Source of the DNA: Geobacillus zalihae NBRC 101842
Lineage (GTDB): Bacteria; Bacillota; Bacilli; Bacillales; Anoxybacillaceae
Length of the DNA: 55,962 nucleotides
Direction of reading: 5' to 3'
NCBI RefSeq assembly: GCF_001544135.1
Contig: NZ_BCPV01000020.1
Coordinates: 1-55,962, forward strand
Shown here: in pieces, positions 45,365 through 53,108 of the stretch
Layout of the letters: each line of letters starts with the position of its first letter
Numbering within the stretch: the first letter of the stretch is position 1
Program-made: the position numbers and the translations under genes
The notes under the pieces: model-generated
Told to the model about the DNA's origin: nothing
The model's input: the letters and a program-made list of their open reading frames with translations, nothing else
Database searches by the model: none

Positions 45365-46087
45365 TCACCCCTCTTTTGGCAAGTCGATGAGCATCAACCG
45401 CGATCCTTCGTTCGTCGCCAGGCGAAGCGCCGGTGTGTCCGTAATGCGGGCCGCGTCGCGCCGCTCGAGATGGGCCTCGCCGTTTAACGTCAAATCCCCC
45501 TCAATGACAAAGACAAAGATGTTCCGTCCTTCCGGCTGGGTAAACGTCAGCTCATGCCCGGCTTCCAAATCGGAAAGATAAATCGTCAAATCTTGATGAA
45601 TGTGAGCAATCCCCGGGGAAGACGGGTGTTTCGTGACAATCGGCAGCAAGGCGTTTTTCATCTTGTCGACCGGAAACTCGGTCCGCTCGTACGACGGCGG
45701 CAATCCGTATTGTTCCGGCAAAAACCAAAGTTGCAAAAAGTTCACCTCTTCCGTCGCCGACGGGTTCACTTCCGAATGGACGATGCCGGTGCCGGCCGAC
45801 ATCCGCTGCACGCCGCCGAACGTTGTCACCGCCTTATGTCCGGTGCTGTCTTCATGTTGCAAATAGCCTTTCAGCACGATCGACACAATTTCCATCTCCC
45901 GGTGCGGGTGAGCGCCAAAACCGGCAAGCGGCGCAACGAAATCGTCGTTTAACACCCTTAGCGGGCCAAACTGGATGTTGTTCGGATCATAATACTCGCC
46001 AAATGAGAAGCTATGGTATGTTTTCAGCCAGCCGTAATCGGCATGATATCGGGACGACGCCCGGTCGATGCGGATCATCTTTTCCAC
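45365..46087 (-). CDS. Pirin-family cupin protein
   Basis: 240 residues, bicupin. The metal-binding N-terminal cupin has GFGAHPHREMEIVSIVLKG and HSEVNPS, giving the histidine and glutamate ligands; the second cupin is degenerate. Related enzymes (YhhW/quercetinase type) oxidise polyphenols. Control by an MhqR-type operator fits a role in quinone or phenol stress. Starts at 46087 or at the ATG three codons later. Confidence 0.9.
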   Translation of the reverse strand: MEKMIRIDRASSRYHADYGWLKTYHSFSFGEYYDPNNIQFGPLRVLNDDFVAPLAGFGAHPHREMEIVSIVLKGYLQHEDSTGHKAVTTFGGVQRMSAGTGIVHSEVNPSATEEVNFLQLWFLPEQYGLPPSYERTEFPVDKMKNALLPIVTKHPSSPGIAHIHQDLTIYLSDLEAGHELTFTQPEGRNIFVFVIEGDLTLNGEAHLERRDAARITDTPALRLATNEGSRLMLIDLPKEG

Positions 46088-46232
46088 TCCTTCATTGCAA
46101 GAAATGATGGGCCATCAAGCGCTTGCTGTTCCGAATCCGCAAGCGCCATAACCACCACCGCCTACGCTATTGATTCCCGTTTTTTTCTTGTCTCATCCTC
46201 GTTAGGCGCAACCATTTCTCTTCATTCAATAA

Positions 46233-46248
46233 ATCTTGAATTCGAGAT
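46233..46248. promoter_or_regulatory. MhqR-type operator upstream of the pirin gene
   Basis: ATCTTGAATTCGAGAT is nearly palindromic and fits the inverted repeat tATCTcgaAtTCgAGATa known for the quinone-responsive MarR repressor MhqR of B. subtilis. It starts directly downstream of the -10 box, over the transcription start. No mhqR gene is in the window. Confidence 0.75.
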
Positions 46249-46249
46249 A

Positions 46250-46278
46250 ATTATATAAAACTTCCGTTCGCCTGTCAA
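46250..46278 (-). promoter_or_regulatory. Perfect consensus SigA promoter of the pirin gene
   Basis: TTGACA (46273-46278), exactly 17 bases, TATAAT (46250-46255). The -35 overlaps the stop of the upstream heavy-metal-binding gene. A promoter this strong suggests tight repression when uninduced. Confidence 0.9.
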
Positions 46279-46499
46279 CCTAAAAACAGGCGAAAAATGT
46301 CCCCCGGCTCGTAATGGGCATTTTGGACCGCTTGTCTCGCCATGTCAACGTCCGTGTCCTCAGGCAACGCGAATACCGCTTCACCGCGCTGGAAGCTGAC
46401 ATCCATCAGCTTGGCCCCAATCGCCCCCAGCGCTCTGGCGACATGTTGTTCACAGCCGGTGCATGTCATGCCTCGGACGGTCATTCGGTATGTTTTCAT
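46275..46499 (-). CDS. Heavy-metal-associated (HMA) domain protein
   Basis: 74 residues, a single ferredoxin-like HMA domain. RGMTCTGCEQHVARAL carries the metal-binding CxxC, and the helix-strand pattern of MerP/CopZ follows. The metal is not clear; the promoter type suggests control by a MerR-family metal sensor. The ATG at 46499 has GGAGTGA seven bases upstream. An in-frame ATG at 46577 would add 26 residues, including MSDIGFMSEDLNKLRKRHF, after the promoter; it has no well-placed ribosome binding site. Confidence 0.85.
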   Translation of the reverse strand: MKTYRMTVRGMTCTGCEQHVARALGAIGAKLMDVSFQRGEAVFALPEDTDVDMARQAVQNAHYEPGDIFRLFLG

Positions 46500-46617
46500 G
46501 GTAAAAATCACTCCTATCCAGAAATGTCTCTTTCTTAATTTGTTCAGATCCTCGCTCATGAAACCTATATCACTCATCCTCCTTTCGACAACGGGAAGAT
46601 TTCCATTGTTGTGTACC

Positions 46618-46649
46618 ATTATAAACAGTGTACTAAGGTACAGAGTCAA
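46618..46649 (-). promoter_or_regulatory. MerR-type promoter of the HMA gene
   Basis: Minus strand -35 TTGACT (46644-46649) and -10 TATAAT (46618-46623) are 20 bases apart, too far for ordinary SigA use. The spacer has the dyad TGTAC-CTTA-GTACA. This layout is typical of promoters twisted open by MerR-family activators. Confidence 0.75.
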
Positions 46650-46694
46650 GGGGGATGTGGTGCGGCCAAACCATTTCCTTGATGTCCAATCAAT

Positions 46695-46738
46695 CAAAAA
46701 ATACGCAACTTGTCCTGCCAAAAGACAGACAAGTTGCG
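46695..46738 (-). terminator. Terminator of the ftsEX-M23 operon
   Basis: CGCAACTTGTC and GACAAGTTGCG pair perfectly; the minus strand continues with TATTTTTTG. It lies just after the M23 peptidase stop. Confidence 0.9.
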
Positions 46739-46760
46739 CAATGCCACCTACCGTTCGAAA

Positions 46761-48059
46761 TTAGAAAGGAATATAGTCAAGCGGATTGACCGCATTCGTT
46801 TTCGCCTCGTTCCAGCCGCCGCGGTGCAGTTCAAAATGAAGATGCGGACCGGTCGAATGACCGGTATTGCCCATGTAGCCAATCATTTGTCCTTTACGGA
46901 CGTGCTGCCCTTCGCCAACAAGACGCGCTTCTAAATGAGCGTACACGGTCGTATAGGTTTGCCCATTCATCACATGGCTGATGAAAATGACGTTGCCGTA
47001 GCTGCTAGAATAGTAGGAGCGGAACACAATGCCGTCCGCTGCAGCGACAACCGGCACAACGGGAGCTCGCTTGCCGATGTCGACCCCTGGATGGAAGTCC
47101 GTGCCGCCAAACCGGTAGCCAAAGCCCGAGGTGATCGGTCCGTTGGCCGGCCGGGTAAACGCCCCGCTCGATACAGGCGGCGTGCTGCCGCCGGATGGCG
47201 TTTCTCCTGATGACGCTCCTCCACCGTTTGGCGAGGCATATGTACGTCCTCTCTGTTTCGCTTCTTCTTCGGCCCGTTTTTGCCGTTCGAGTTCGGCAAG
47301 CTGCTCTTTCACCGCCGCTTCTTGTTTGGCGATCAGTTCTTTTTCTTCTTCAAGCGCCATCTTATGATCATGCTCTTCTTCCTCTCTTTGCTTCAAATCG
47401 GCCATCAGGCGATTTTTTTGCTCCAGCTGGCCCGCGAGTTTCGATTGCAGCTGCTTCAATTCTTGCAAATCCTCTTGCAGCTTGTTCCGCTTCTCCGTCA
47501 ATTCGGCTTCCTTTTTCTCTTTTAACGCTTTATCGGCTTCCTGCTCGCGGATGATTTGTTGGTCCGCTTCCATGATCGTCGTCACGGCGCTCATCCGGTC
47601 AATGAAGTCGCTGAAGCTTTGCGCGCCGAGCAACACTTCCAAGTAGCTGATCGCTCCGCCGCTTTCCTGCAAGGAACGAAGCCGCTCCTTCAAAATTTCA
47701 TTCCGCTTTTCAATCCGTTCTTGAATTTCGGCAATTTCTTGTTTCAATTGGTCAATGGCCTGCTCCGTTTGGTCAATATCGGCGCTGACGCTACGGATTT
47801 TGCCGCTCGTTTCCTCAATGGCCATGTTCAGCTTTTCCATATCGTTGGCGACTTGTTTTTGCTGCGACTGAAGGGCTTCGATGTTTTTTTGCGCCTCGCT
47901 GATTTGTTCCTGCACCTCTGACCGTTTCGAACGAAGCGCGTCGATCTCGCCTCGCTTTTGTTCGATATCACGAGTGCTGACCGCATCCGCCGCCGGCGGC
48001 AGAACGCCAAGGCCGAGCGCCGCGGCGACCGCGAGCGCCATCATGTTTTTCTTTTTCAT
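46761..48059 (-). CDS. Secreted M23 peptidase with coiled coil (EnvC/PcsB-like)
   Basis: 432 residues: signal peptide (MKKKNMMALAVAAALGLGVL, cleavage near ADA), a long coiled coil (about 28-270) with a central SYLEVLLGAQSFSDFIDRM segment, a glycine/serine-rich linker and a C-terminal LytM/M23 domain. The zinc ligands are seen in FHPGVDIG and GPHLHFEL. It is directly downstream of ftsEX, which points to the FtsEX-activated peptidoglycan hydrolase. In B. subtilis that partner is CwlO with an NlpC/P60 domain. Confidence 0.92.
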   Translation of the reverse strand: MKKKNMMALAVAAALGLGVLPPAADAVSTRDIEQKRGEIDALRSKRSEVQEQISEAQKNIEALQSQQKQVANDMEKLNMAIEETSGKIRSVSADIDQTEQAIDQLKQEIAEIQERIEKRNEILKERLRSLQESGGAISYLEVLLGAQSFSDFIDRMSAVTTIMEADQQIIREQEADKALKEKKEAELTEKRNKLQEDLQELKQLQSKLAGQLEQKNRLMADLKQREEEEHDHKMALEEEKELIAKQEAAVKEQLAELERQKRAEEEAKQRGRTYASPNGGGASSGETPSGGSTPPVSSGAFTRPANGPITSGFGYRFGGTDFHPGVDIGKRAPVVPVVAAADGIVFRSYYSSSYGNVIFISHVMNGQTYTTVYAHLEARLVGEGQHVRKGQMIGYMGNTGHSTGPHLHFELHRGGWNEAKTNAVNPLDYIPF

Positions 48060-48083
48060 CGCTTTCCCCTCTCCCTATGATTC

Positions 48084-48977
48084 TTATACTTTCAAAAACT
48101 TACGCACGGACATGACGCTTCCCCAAATGCCGATGCCGGCGCCAATCACTAGCAGCAGCCCGCTTAACTGCCACATAAACGGCGAAAACGGAAGAAGTTC
48201 AAAAAACGGCAAGGAAACCCACTGTTCATACACCTGATACACGTTGTAGTACACGATCGAAAGCGCCGCGATCGGGAAGAGAGCGCCGAGCATTCCAAGC
48301 CATAGCCCTTCCAAAAAGAACGGCCAGCGGATAAACCCGTTCGTCGCACCCACGAGCCGCATAATTTCGATTTCGCGGCGGCGGGCGAAAATCGTAATTT
48401 TGATCGTGTTGGAGATGAGAAACATTGCCGTAAACAACAATCCGAGAATGAGCACGAGCCCCACGTTGCGCGCCACTTTCAGTGCGTCAAACAGCTTCTC
48501 GACCGTCCCTTGGCCATAATTGACTTTATGGACGAACGGCAATGTTTCGATTTGTTTGGCGATTTTCACTGTATCTTGCGGGCGGGCCGCTTTCACGACG
48601 TATACATCGCTTAGTGGGTTGTCCTGTTCAAATAAGCGGAACGACGAGCCTTCCTCCCCCATGCTTTTGATCAGCCGCTTCAGCTCTTCGTCCTTTGATG
48701 AATAGCGCACTTCCTTCACGTTTGGAATGGCTTCAATTTGCCGGCGCAAGGCGTCTTTTTGCCGGCTGTCGGCCGTCAGCTCGATATGGACGCGAATTTC
48801 GACATCGTTTTCGACTTTTTGGGCAAAATGGTTGATGTTGAACATGACGACAAAAAAGACGCCGACAAGCAAAAGCGTCACCGTGACGGCGCTCGCGGAG
48901 GCAAACGTCATCCAACCGTTGCGGCCAAGGCTTTTGATGCTTTCCCGGACGTGGCGCTTAAACGTATGAAGCGTCAT
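48084..48977 (-). CDS. ftsX: Cell division ABC-type membrane protein FtsX
   Basis: 297 residues, four membrane helices with a large extracellular domain between the first two (about residues 50-165), the FtsX fold. LGRNGWMTFASASAVTVTLLLVG and the C-terminal permease part (RRREIEIMRLVGATNGFIRWPF) are characteristic. The ATG at 48977 overlaps ftsE by 20 bases; an earlier start within ftsE is rejected. Confidence 0.95.
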   Translation of the reverse strand: MTLHTFKRHVRESIKSLGRNGWMTFASASAVTVTLLLVGVFFVVMFNINHFAQKVENDVEIRVHIELTADSRQKDALRRQIEAIPNVKEVRYSSKDEELKRLIKSMGEEGSSFRLFEQDNPLSDVYVVKAARPQDTVKIAKQIETLPFVHKVNYGQGTVEKLFDALKVARNVGLVLILGLLFTAMFLISNTIKITIFARRREIEIMRLVGATNGFIRWPFFLEGLWLGMLGALFPIAALSIVYYNVYQVYEQWVSLPFFELLPFSPFMWQLSGLLLVIGAGIGIWGSVMSVRKFLKV

Positions 48978-49653
48978 AGCCGTATTCCCCCTTCGCCTCG
49001 TCGCGGACGATTTTCCCGTTTTCGATGGCGATGACGCGCCGCCGGGTCGCGTTGACAATCTCTTTGTTGTGGGTCGCCATCACAATCGTCGTTCCCCGGT
49101 CGTTGATTTTTTCAAACAGCTCCACAATGCCCCATGAGGTTTCCGGGTCCAAGTTTCCTGTTGGTTCGTCGGCAATCACGATCTTCGGGGAGTTGACGAT
49201 TGAGCGGGCGATGGAGACGCGCTGCTGTTCGCCCCCGGACAGTTCGTTCGGATAAGAGCGGATTTTATGCTTGAGGCCGACTAAGTCGAGTACTTCCATC
49301 ACTTTTTTGCGGATCACTTTCGGCGATTCTTCAATGACTTCCAAGGCAAAGGCAACGTTTTCGTAAACGTTGAGCTTCGGAAGCAACTTGAAATCTTGGA
49401 ACACAACACCGATATGGCGGCGCAAAAGAGGGACTTTGCTGTCTTTGAGTTTGGCAAGGTTGACGCCGTTGACCATAATGGTCCCGCTCGTCGGCTTTTC
49501 CTCGCGGTACATCATCTTAATAAACGTCGACTTCCCAGCTCCGCTGGGTCCAACGACATAGACGAATTCTCCTTGCTTGATGCGGACGTTGATGCCGTTT
49601 AACGCCACAACGCCGTTTGGATACGTTTTGTATACATCTTGCATTTCAATCAT
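48958..49653 (-). CDS. ftsE: Cell division ATP-binding protein FtsE
   Basis: About 231 residues, ABC ATPase: Walker A GPSGAGKSTFIKM, signature LSGGEQQRVSIAR, Walker B IVIADEPTGNLDP, H-loop MATHNKEIV. With FtsX it powers activation of a periplasmic or wall hydrolase. The gene opens with GTG-ATG-ATG-ATG; the third ATG (49653, MIEMQDVYKTYP) aligns with B. subtilis and has AGGTG at proper distance. Confidence 0.96.
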   Translation of the reverse strand: MIEMQDVYKTYPNGVVALNGINVRIKQGEFVYVVGPSGAGKSTFIKMMYREEKPTSGTIMVNGVNLAKLKDSKVPLLRRHIGVVFQDFKLLPKLNVYENVAFALEVIEESPKVIRKKVMEVLDLVGLKHKIRSYPNELSGGEQQRVSIARSIVNSPKIVIADEPTGNLDPETSWGIVELFEKINDRGTTIVMATHNKEIVNATRRRVIAIENGKIVRDEAKGEYGYDASYV

Positions 49654-49732
49654 CATCATCACCTATTTTCGACTTCCCTGTTGCCATTTCTCGAGCTGTT
49701 TCGAATGAATCTTGCAAAATTCCGCAAGGATT

Positions 49733-49741
49733 ATTATAACA
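49733..49741 (-). promoter_or_regulatory. Extended -10 promoter of ftsEX
   Basis: TGT-TATAAT on the minus strand, an ideal extended -10. No good -35 at 17 bases; TTCGAC lies at 15. Confidence 0.65.
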
Positions 49742-49813
49742 CGATTTTCTATTGTCGAATTTTACATTTATATTTCAAATGGGGAACAATGGAGAAACTA
49801 GGACAAAAGATGC

Positions 49814-49857
49814 AAAAACAGAAAACACCGCCCCGTTCTTAAGCGAACAAGGCGGTG
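49814..49857 (-). terminator. Terminator of cccB
   Basis: CACCGCC-TT-GTTC pairs with GAAC-GG-GGCGGTG; on the minus strand TTTTCTGTTTTTG follows. Confidence 0.85.
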
Positions 49858-49913
49858 CACCTTCCTTGAATGAAGCGATCTTTTCCTTTCAAAGAGTCAG
49901 AAACATCCGTCCA

Positions 49914-50249
49914 TTATTTTTTCGCAGCCAGCCATTCCGCCACTTTGTCGGCGTCTTCCCCTTTAATGATTCCTGCCGGCATCGCGCCGCGGCCGTTGGC
50001 GATAATGTTTTTAATTTCATCTTTGGAATACTTGCTTCCAACCTTTTGCAAGTTCGGGCCGACCCCGCCCGACAGGTCTTGTCCATGACAGGACGCACAG
50101 TTTTGTTTAAAAATTTGCTCGGCAGCCGCTGCTGTATCCCCTCCGCCGTTGCTGCCGCCGTTTTTCTCCCCGGCATTGTCCCCGCCACCGCCGCACGCGG
50201 CAAGCGCGAGCGAAACGCCAAGGAACATCGCAGCCAATTTCCATTTCAT
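49914..50249 (-). CDS. cccB: Cytochrome c-551, membrane lipoprotein
   Basis: 111 residues. A lipoprotein signal peptide ends in the lipobox LALAAC, followed by a glycine/asparagine linker and a small c-type cytochrome: CASCH (heme attachment) and the axial methionine likely in GAMPAG. Electron carrier on the outer face of the membrane. cccB follows yvjA in B. subtilis too. A TATAAT 30-40 bases upstream (about 50293-50298) may be its promoter. Confidence 0.94.
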
Positions 50250-50311
50250 GGCGAACTCCCCCCAGAAAACAAAAATTTCATTCTCCTTTATTATAACCGA
50301 TTTCTTCCGCT

Positions 50312-51175
50312 TTACGTACGTTGAAATCCTTCGCCGAGCACCTCAGCGGCGTTCGCAACGATGACAAACGCTGTCGGATCAATGGTTCGGACCAATTGTT
50401 TCAATTTCGTGAACTCCGATTGCGCGACGACGCACATCAACACCGGCCGCTCATGTTCCGTGTAACCGCCATACGCGGGCAAGCGTGTCACTCCGCGGTC
50501 GATTTCGTGCAAAATGGCGCGGCGCACTTTTTCTTCTTCATTCGTAATAATAAGAGCGATTTTCGAATACCCAAGCCCGACTTGGACGAGGTCGATCGTT
50601 TTGCTCGTCACATACAACGCGATCAACGCATAGAGCGCCCGTTCAATATCAAACACAAACGCCGCGGTCAACACGATCAAGCCATCGATCAAAATGACGC
50701 ACATGCCAAGCGACAGCCCGGTATATTTATGGATGATTTGCGCGGCCAAATCGGTGCCGCCGGTCGACGCCCGGCCGCGGAAAACAACGCCGAGGCCAAG
50801 CCCGACGCCGATGCCGCCAAAGATCGCGCCAAGAAGCGGATTCGTCGTCGCCGGCTCCATCCCTTTCGTCAAATAGACGACAAGCGGCAAGAACACCGTC
50901 CCGACAAACGTTTTCACGCCAAACTGCCGGCCCAAAAGCACAACGCCAGCGATAAAGAGCGGAATGTTGAGCGCCCATTGAACATAGGCAGGCTCAATGC
51001 CAAACAACGCGTGCATAATCGTGCTGATGCCGCTCACTCCGCCCGAGGCGATCCGATTCGGCAGCAAAAACACGTTAAACGCCACAGCGACGATCGCCGC
51101 GCCGATCAGAACATACGCATACTCCAAAGCCGCCTCCACCGCCGGAGGCATCGCTTTCTCTCTTCGCTTCCGCAT
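50312..51175 (-). CDS. yvjA: YitT-family membrane protein (YvjA)
   Basis: 287 residues: five or six membrane helices ([38 protein letters not shown]) and a C-terminal DUF2179 domain from about residue 215. The family's function is not established. The ATG at 51175 has GGAGGGTGGGG upstream; a 15-residue extension is rejected. Confidence 0.9.
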
Positions 51176-51264
51176 GCTTCCCCACCCTCCTCTGTGAGTA
51201 TAGCATGCCCGTTTTGGCAAGTAAATGACAGCCGGTTAACGCGATAATGGTCTGCTATGCTAAA

Positions 51265-51292
51265 GGAAAAAAGGACGATCCGATGATCGCCC
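51265..51292 (-). terminator. Terminator of the toxin-antitoxin module
   Basis: GGGCGATC/GATCGTCC-type stem followed by TTTTTTCCTTT on the minus strand. The 22 bases 51268-51289 are identical to 51884-51905 in the prfB terminator. Confidence 0.8.
51268..51289. repeat. Direct repeat flanking the toxin-antitoxin module, copy 1
   Basis: 22 bases identical to 51884-51905, same orientation. The two copies bracket the relE-type module exactly and each acts as a terminator. Confidence 0.88.
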
Positions 51293-51311
51293 TAGCCAAA
51301 AAATACAAGCC

Positions 51312-51572
51312 TCAATACACATCCCCGCGGTTGCCGATCGCCTCAATATAGATGATTCGTTCATCATGATCGATGCGAAACAAAACACGATATGTTCCGA
51401 CCCGCAGCCGATATAATCCATCCTGCCCCTTCAACTTTTTTATATCCCCCTGCGGCGGGATCGCAAGCAACCCTTGCAGCCCGAAAGCGAATCGTTCTTG
51501 AACATCTTTGTCTTGACGAGCGATGAATTTGACTGCAGCCTTACGGTAAATCAACTTGTAGCCCGAATTCAC
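51312..51572 (-). CDS. RelE/ParE-type toxin
   Basis: 86 residues. YKLIYRKAAVKFIARQDKDVQERF, then LKGQDGLYRLRVGTYRVLFRID and a final strand IIYIEAIGNRGDVY: the RelE/ParE fold, with the basic residues expected of a ribosome-dependent mRNA interferase or gyrase poison. I chose the GTG at 51572, with GGGGGAG upstream; it overlaps the antitoxin gene by 32 bases. A longer frame to 51605 has no family support. Confidence 0.88.
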   Translation of the reverse strand: MNSGYKLIYRKAAVKFIARQDKDVQERFAFGLQGLLAIPPQGDIKKLKGQDGLYRLRVGTYRVLFRIDHDERIIYIEAIGNRGDVY

Positions 51573-51801
51573 GCTTGGCTTCTCCCCCGGTGATATATCC
51601 TTCATCGCTTTGCAGCTGCTGGCGCTCTTCTTCCGTCAACGCTTCTTCTTCATCTGTTTCGTCAATCCGCTCCCATACCATTCGTTCCTTTCTGGACCGA
51701 TCAAGCAAGTACATCAAAAAATCGTACACTGTTTGATGATCCGTTTCATCCAACCGGTCAATCAGTTCGTAAAGCAATTGTTTGCGCACAGCCAAAGCCA
51801 T
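51541..51801 (-). CDS. Antitoxin of the RelE-type module
   Basis: 86 residues. An N-terminal helical domain (MALAVRKQLLYELIDRLDE) and an acidic C-terminal stretch ending in GGEAKREFGLQVDLP, the type that wraps a RelE-like toxin. No clear family name. The ATG at 51801 is only three bases from GGAGG; a TTG two codons further would have better spacing. Confidence 0.8.
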   Translation of the reverse strand: MALAVRKQLLYELIDRLDETDHQTVYDFLMYLLDRSRKERMVWERIDETDEEEALTEEERQQLQSDEGYITGGEAKREFGLQVDLP

Positions 51802-51829
51802 CGCCCTCCTTTTGCCTTTCGTTACCTTC

Positions 51830-51858
51830 AGCATACCACCGGGATGCAGATGCGTCAA
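51830..51858 (-). promoter_or_regulatory. Promoter of the toxin-antitoxin module
   Basis: Minus strand -35 TTGACG (51853-51858), 17-base spacer, -10 TATGCT (51830-51835). Confidence 0.78.
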
Positions 51859-51883
51859 AATCAGAAAAATGATTTTTGAAACG

Positions 51884-51912
51884 AAAAAGGACGATCCGAT
51901 GATCGTCCCTTT
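51884..51912 (-). terminator. Terminator of prfB
   Basis: GGACGATC and GATCGTCC pair around CGAT; the minus strand continues TTTTTCGTTT. Shares 22 identical bases with the terminator at 51268. Confidence 0.88.
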
Positions 51913-53015
51913 ACTTCAACTTCGCACGCAAATACGCGTCAATAAACACATCAATCTCCCCATCCATCACCGCTTGCACATTGCCGACCTCGACGTTCGT
52001 CCGATGGTCTTTGACAAGCGAATACGGATGGAAGACGTACGAACGAATTTGGTTGCCCCAGCCGATTTCTTTTTGCTCGCCGCGCAGCTCAGCGAGTTCG
52101 GCTTGTTGCTCCTCGAGTTTCTTTTGGTACAATTTCGCCTTCAACATATTCATCGCTTTTTCGCGGTTTTTGATTTGCGACCGCTCCGATTGGCACGTGA
52201 CGACAATCCCGGTCGGCAAGTGGGTGATGCGCACGGCCGAGTCGGTCGTGTTGACGTGCTGCCCGCCCGCGCCGCTTGAGCGGTACGTGTCGATTTTCAG
52301 CTCTTCCGGCCGGATCTCAATTTCAATGTTATCATCCATCTCCGGCACAACCTCGCACGACACGAACGACGTATGGCGGCGGCCTGAGGCGTCAAACGGC
52401 GAGATGCGAACCAGCCGATGCACCCCTTTTTCCGCTTTTAAATAGCCGTAGGCGTTGTGCCCTTTAATGAGCAGCGTGACGCTTTTAATCCCGGCTTCCT
52501 CGCCCGGGAGGTAATCGAGCGTCTCGACTTTAAACCCTTTTTTCTCCGCCCAGCGCGTGTACATGCGCAACAGCATCGACGCCCAGTCTTGCGACTCCGT
52601 GCCGCCCGCACCCGGGTGGAGCTCCAAAATAGCGTTGTTTTGATCGTACGGCTCATTGAGCAGCAACTGCAACTCAAACTCGCTGAAGTCTTTCATCAGC
52701 TTTTTCGCTTCCTCGACGAGCTCAGCTTGGAGCTCGTCATCCGGCTCTTCCTTGAGCAATTCGTACGTCACTTCCAAGTTGTCAAACCGTTCTTCAAGCG
52801 AGGAAAATTCCTCGACGAGATCTTTGAGCGCATTCACTTCGGAAATGACCGCCTGCGCCGCCTTTTGATCATCCCAAAAGTTGGGCGCCGCCATTTGCTC
52901 TTCTAATTCGCGAATGCGCGCCTGCTTCGCTTCGAGGTCAAAGAGACCCCCTGATTTCCGCTAATCGCTTAGCCATTTTCTCAAGCTCTTGCTTGATTTC
53001 CACCAAATCGATCAT
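51911..53015 (-). CDS. prfB: Peptide chain release factor 2, with programmed +1 frameshift
   Basis: Releases peptides at UGA and UAA. It reads [20 protein letters not shown] up to codon 25, then an in-frame TGA at 52938-52940; a +1 shift continues as [15 protein letters not shown] to a total of 367 residues. The codon-recognition SPF motif lies in [12 protein letters not shown], and the peptidyl-transfer GGQ in [11 protein letters not shown]. The ATG at 53015 follows AGGTGAGGA. The TGA senses RF2 level. Confidence 0.97.
52937..52952 (-). promoter_or_regulatory. RF2 autoregulatory frameshift site
   Basis: AGGGGG-TCT-CTT-TGA-C: a Shine-Dalgarno-like AGGGGG three bases before the CTT slippery codon and the TGA-C poor stop context, the canonical RF2 site. 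Confidence 0.97.
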
Positions 53016-53069
53016 GTTGTCCTCACCTCATCATCAATATAGTATGCCAACGATGAATGTCTGCCATTC

Positions 53070-53093
53070 AAAAGGGAGGCCGAGCCTCCCTTT
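53070..53093 (-). terminator. Terminator after secA
   Basis: AAAGGGAGGC and GCCTCCCTTT pair around TCG between secA and prfB. Confidence 0.8.
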
Positions 53094-53108
53094 ATTATTT
53101 ATAAACGG

